From an uncultured Faecalibacterium sp. (GTDB taxonomy: Bacteria; Bacillota; Clostridia; Oscillospirales; Ruminococcaceae): a DNA stretch of 6,581 nucleotides. This document shows, one piece after another, positions 6,235 through 6,581 of this stretch. Position 1 is the first letter of the stretch. Every line of letters starts with the position of its first letter. The notes under the pieces were generated by a model that saw nothing but the letters and a program-made list of their open reading frames with translations, was not told the origin of the DNA and did not search any database. The stretch lies in NCBI GenBank assembly GCA_934540955.1, contig CAKTCY010000079.1, forward strand, positions 1-6,581, in the 5' to 3' direction. A program made the position numbers and the translations under genes.

Positions 6235-6343
6235 GTACTACACCACAACTACACCAATTTTGGGACGTTTTCCCGAAAAGGAGCCTTACAAAGCGGTGTG
6301 GTGTAACAAGTGAATAGGTGGATTGGTGTAGTAGGTACACCGC
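6232..6343. repeat. Cluster of short inverted and direct TACACCA/TGGTGTA repeats
   Basis: The heptamer TACACCA occurs at 6239-6245 and 6250-6256, an 11-base step. Its complement TGGTGTA occurs at 6299-6305 and 6324-6330. The longest perfect inverted match is 11 bases (6248-6258 with 6322-6332). TACACCAC (6239-6246) matches GTGGTGTA (6298-6305), GCGGTGT (6293-6299) matches ACACCGC (6337-6343), and the ends of the block are GCGGT and ACCGC. The middle (6259-6292) holds a small GGGA/TCCC hairpin. There is no coding frame of note. It could be recombinase or regulator binding sites, a miniature palindromic element, or the remnant of an insertion; the sequence does not decide. Confidence 0.55.
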
Positions 6344-6361
6344 ATCCCAAAAACAAAGATA

Positions 6362-6407
6362 CGGCAGCTATGTTGTGTAAATGCAACGTAGCTGCCGCTT
6401 TTTGTTT
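6362..6407 (+). terminator. Strong intrinsic terminator after lysS, probably bidirectional
   Basis: A 14-bp stem (6362-6375 with 6384-6397, one wobble pair) closes an eight-base loop and is followed by CTTTTTGTTT. The left flank, AAAAACAAAGATA, becomes TATCTTTGTTTTT on the other strand, so the same hairpin should also stop leftward transcription from the convergent gene at the right edge. It lies about 190 bases after the lysS stop, beyond the repeat cluster, so the greA-lysS transcript may carry that cluster in its 3' end. Confidence 0.9.
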
Positions 6408-6487
6408 CGTATAGAGATTTTATGCTGACAGGCAACTTCTCCTGTGGTTAAATCAATTTGTCGTTGGCAAGTGTCAAACACTCCTGA

Positions 6488-6514
6488 TTTGGCATACGCC
6501 AAAATTTACGCCAA
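6488..6514. repeat. Small hairpin and TACGCCAA direct repeat
   Basis: TTTGGC (6488-6493) pairs with GCCAAA (6498-6503) around a four-base loop. TACGCCAA is also repeated directly at 6495-6502 and 6507-6514. The block lies immediately after the stop codon of the minus-strand partial gene. No T tract follows on either strand, so it is not a classic terminator. The remaining sequence between 6408 and 6487 shows no gene or clear signal. Confidence 0.4.
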
Positions 6515-6515
6515 T

Positions 6516-6581
6516 TTAGCGCAGTTCCTCAAGCAATGCCGTGCAGCCTTCCAGTATATCCTGCCATGTGGTTTCAAAATC
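6516..6581 (-). CDS. C-terminal end of a convergent gene, function unknown
   Basis: Reading leftward from the window edge, one frame stays open for 21 codons and ends in TAA (complement of 6516-6518). The peptide reads DFETTWQDILEGCTALLEELR, an acidic, amphipathic helix-like tail typical of a real protein end; the other two minus frames stop early or read poorly. Its position facing lysS with a two-way terminator between them supports a real gene. Twenty-one residues are too few to assign a family, and I do not recognise it. Confidence 0.45.
   Translation of the reverse strand, partial: DFETTWQDILEGCTALLEELR

Noticed and set aside
6110..6340. A 76-codon minus-strand frame over the lysS end and the repeat cluster
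   Set aside because: It overlaps lysS motif 3 and the repeats, has odd composition, and no ribosome site was seen.
6536..6581. Plus-strand ATG at 6536 open to the window edge
   Set aside because: It has no ribosome site or promoter and lies opposite a better minus-strand gene tail.

Overview
The window reads as a piece of chromosome from a high-GC gut Clostridia bacterium of the Faecalibacterium / Oscillospiraceae type. This rests on the dense same-strand operons, purine-rich AGGAG ribosome sites, the greA-lysS pair usual in Firmicutes, and a NanA that, from memory, resembles the Ruminococcus gnavus sialic acid aldolase. The genus is an inference; no species marker is present.

Region 1 (1-149) has no convincing gene. 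It can fold into one long imperfect hairpin with two tandem G-A internal loops, followed by an AT-rich stretch and the nanA ribosome site. Region 2 (150-3905) is a compact sialic acid (Neu5Ac) catabolic operon: nanA (lyase), a YhcH/NanQ-type sugar anomerase, nanE (ManNAc-6-P epimerase), nanK (ROK-family ManNAc kinase) and a cytoplasmic SGNH/GDSL esterase. In sequence, NanQ would supply the right anomer, NanA would cleave Neu5Ac to ManNAc plus pyruvate, NanK would phosphorylate ManNAc, and NanE would convert ManNAc-6-P to GlcNAc-6-P for glycolysis. The esterase may remove O-acetyl groups from imported sialic acid. The transporter, regulator and nagA/nagB are not in the window. A terminator-like hairpin sits between nanA and nanQ, and a strong intrinsic terminator closes the operon.

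Region 3 (4056-6174) is a housekeeping operon: an ideal sigma-A promoter, greA (transcript cleavage factor) and lysS (class II lysyl-tRNA synthetase).

Region 4 (6175-6581) is AT-richer and mostly non-coding. It holds a nested hairpin right after lysS, a 112-base cluster of short inverted and direct TACACCA/TGGTGTA repeats, a strong probably bidirectional terminator, and the last 21 codons of a convergent minus-strand gene running off the window edge. The nan pathway itself is known biology. The least explained parts are the folded leader before nanA, the repeat cluster after lysS, the esterase's role and the altered substrate-region motif in NanE.
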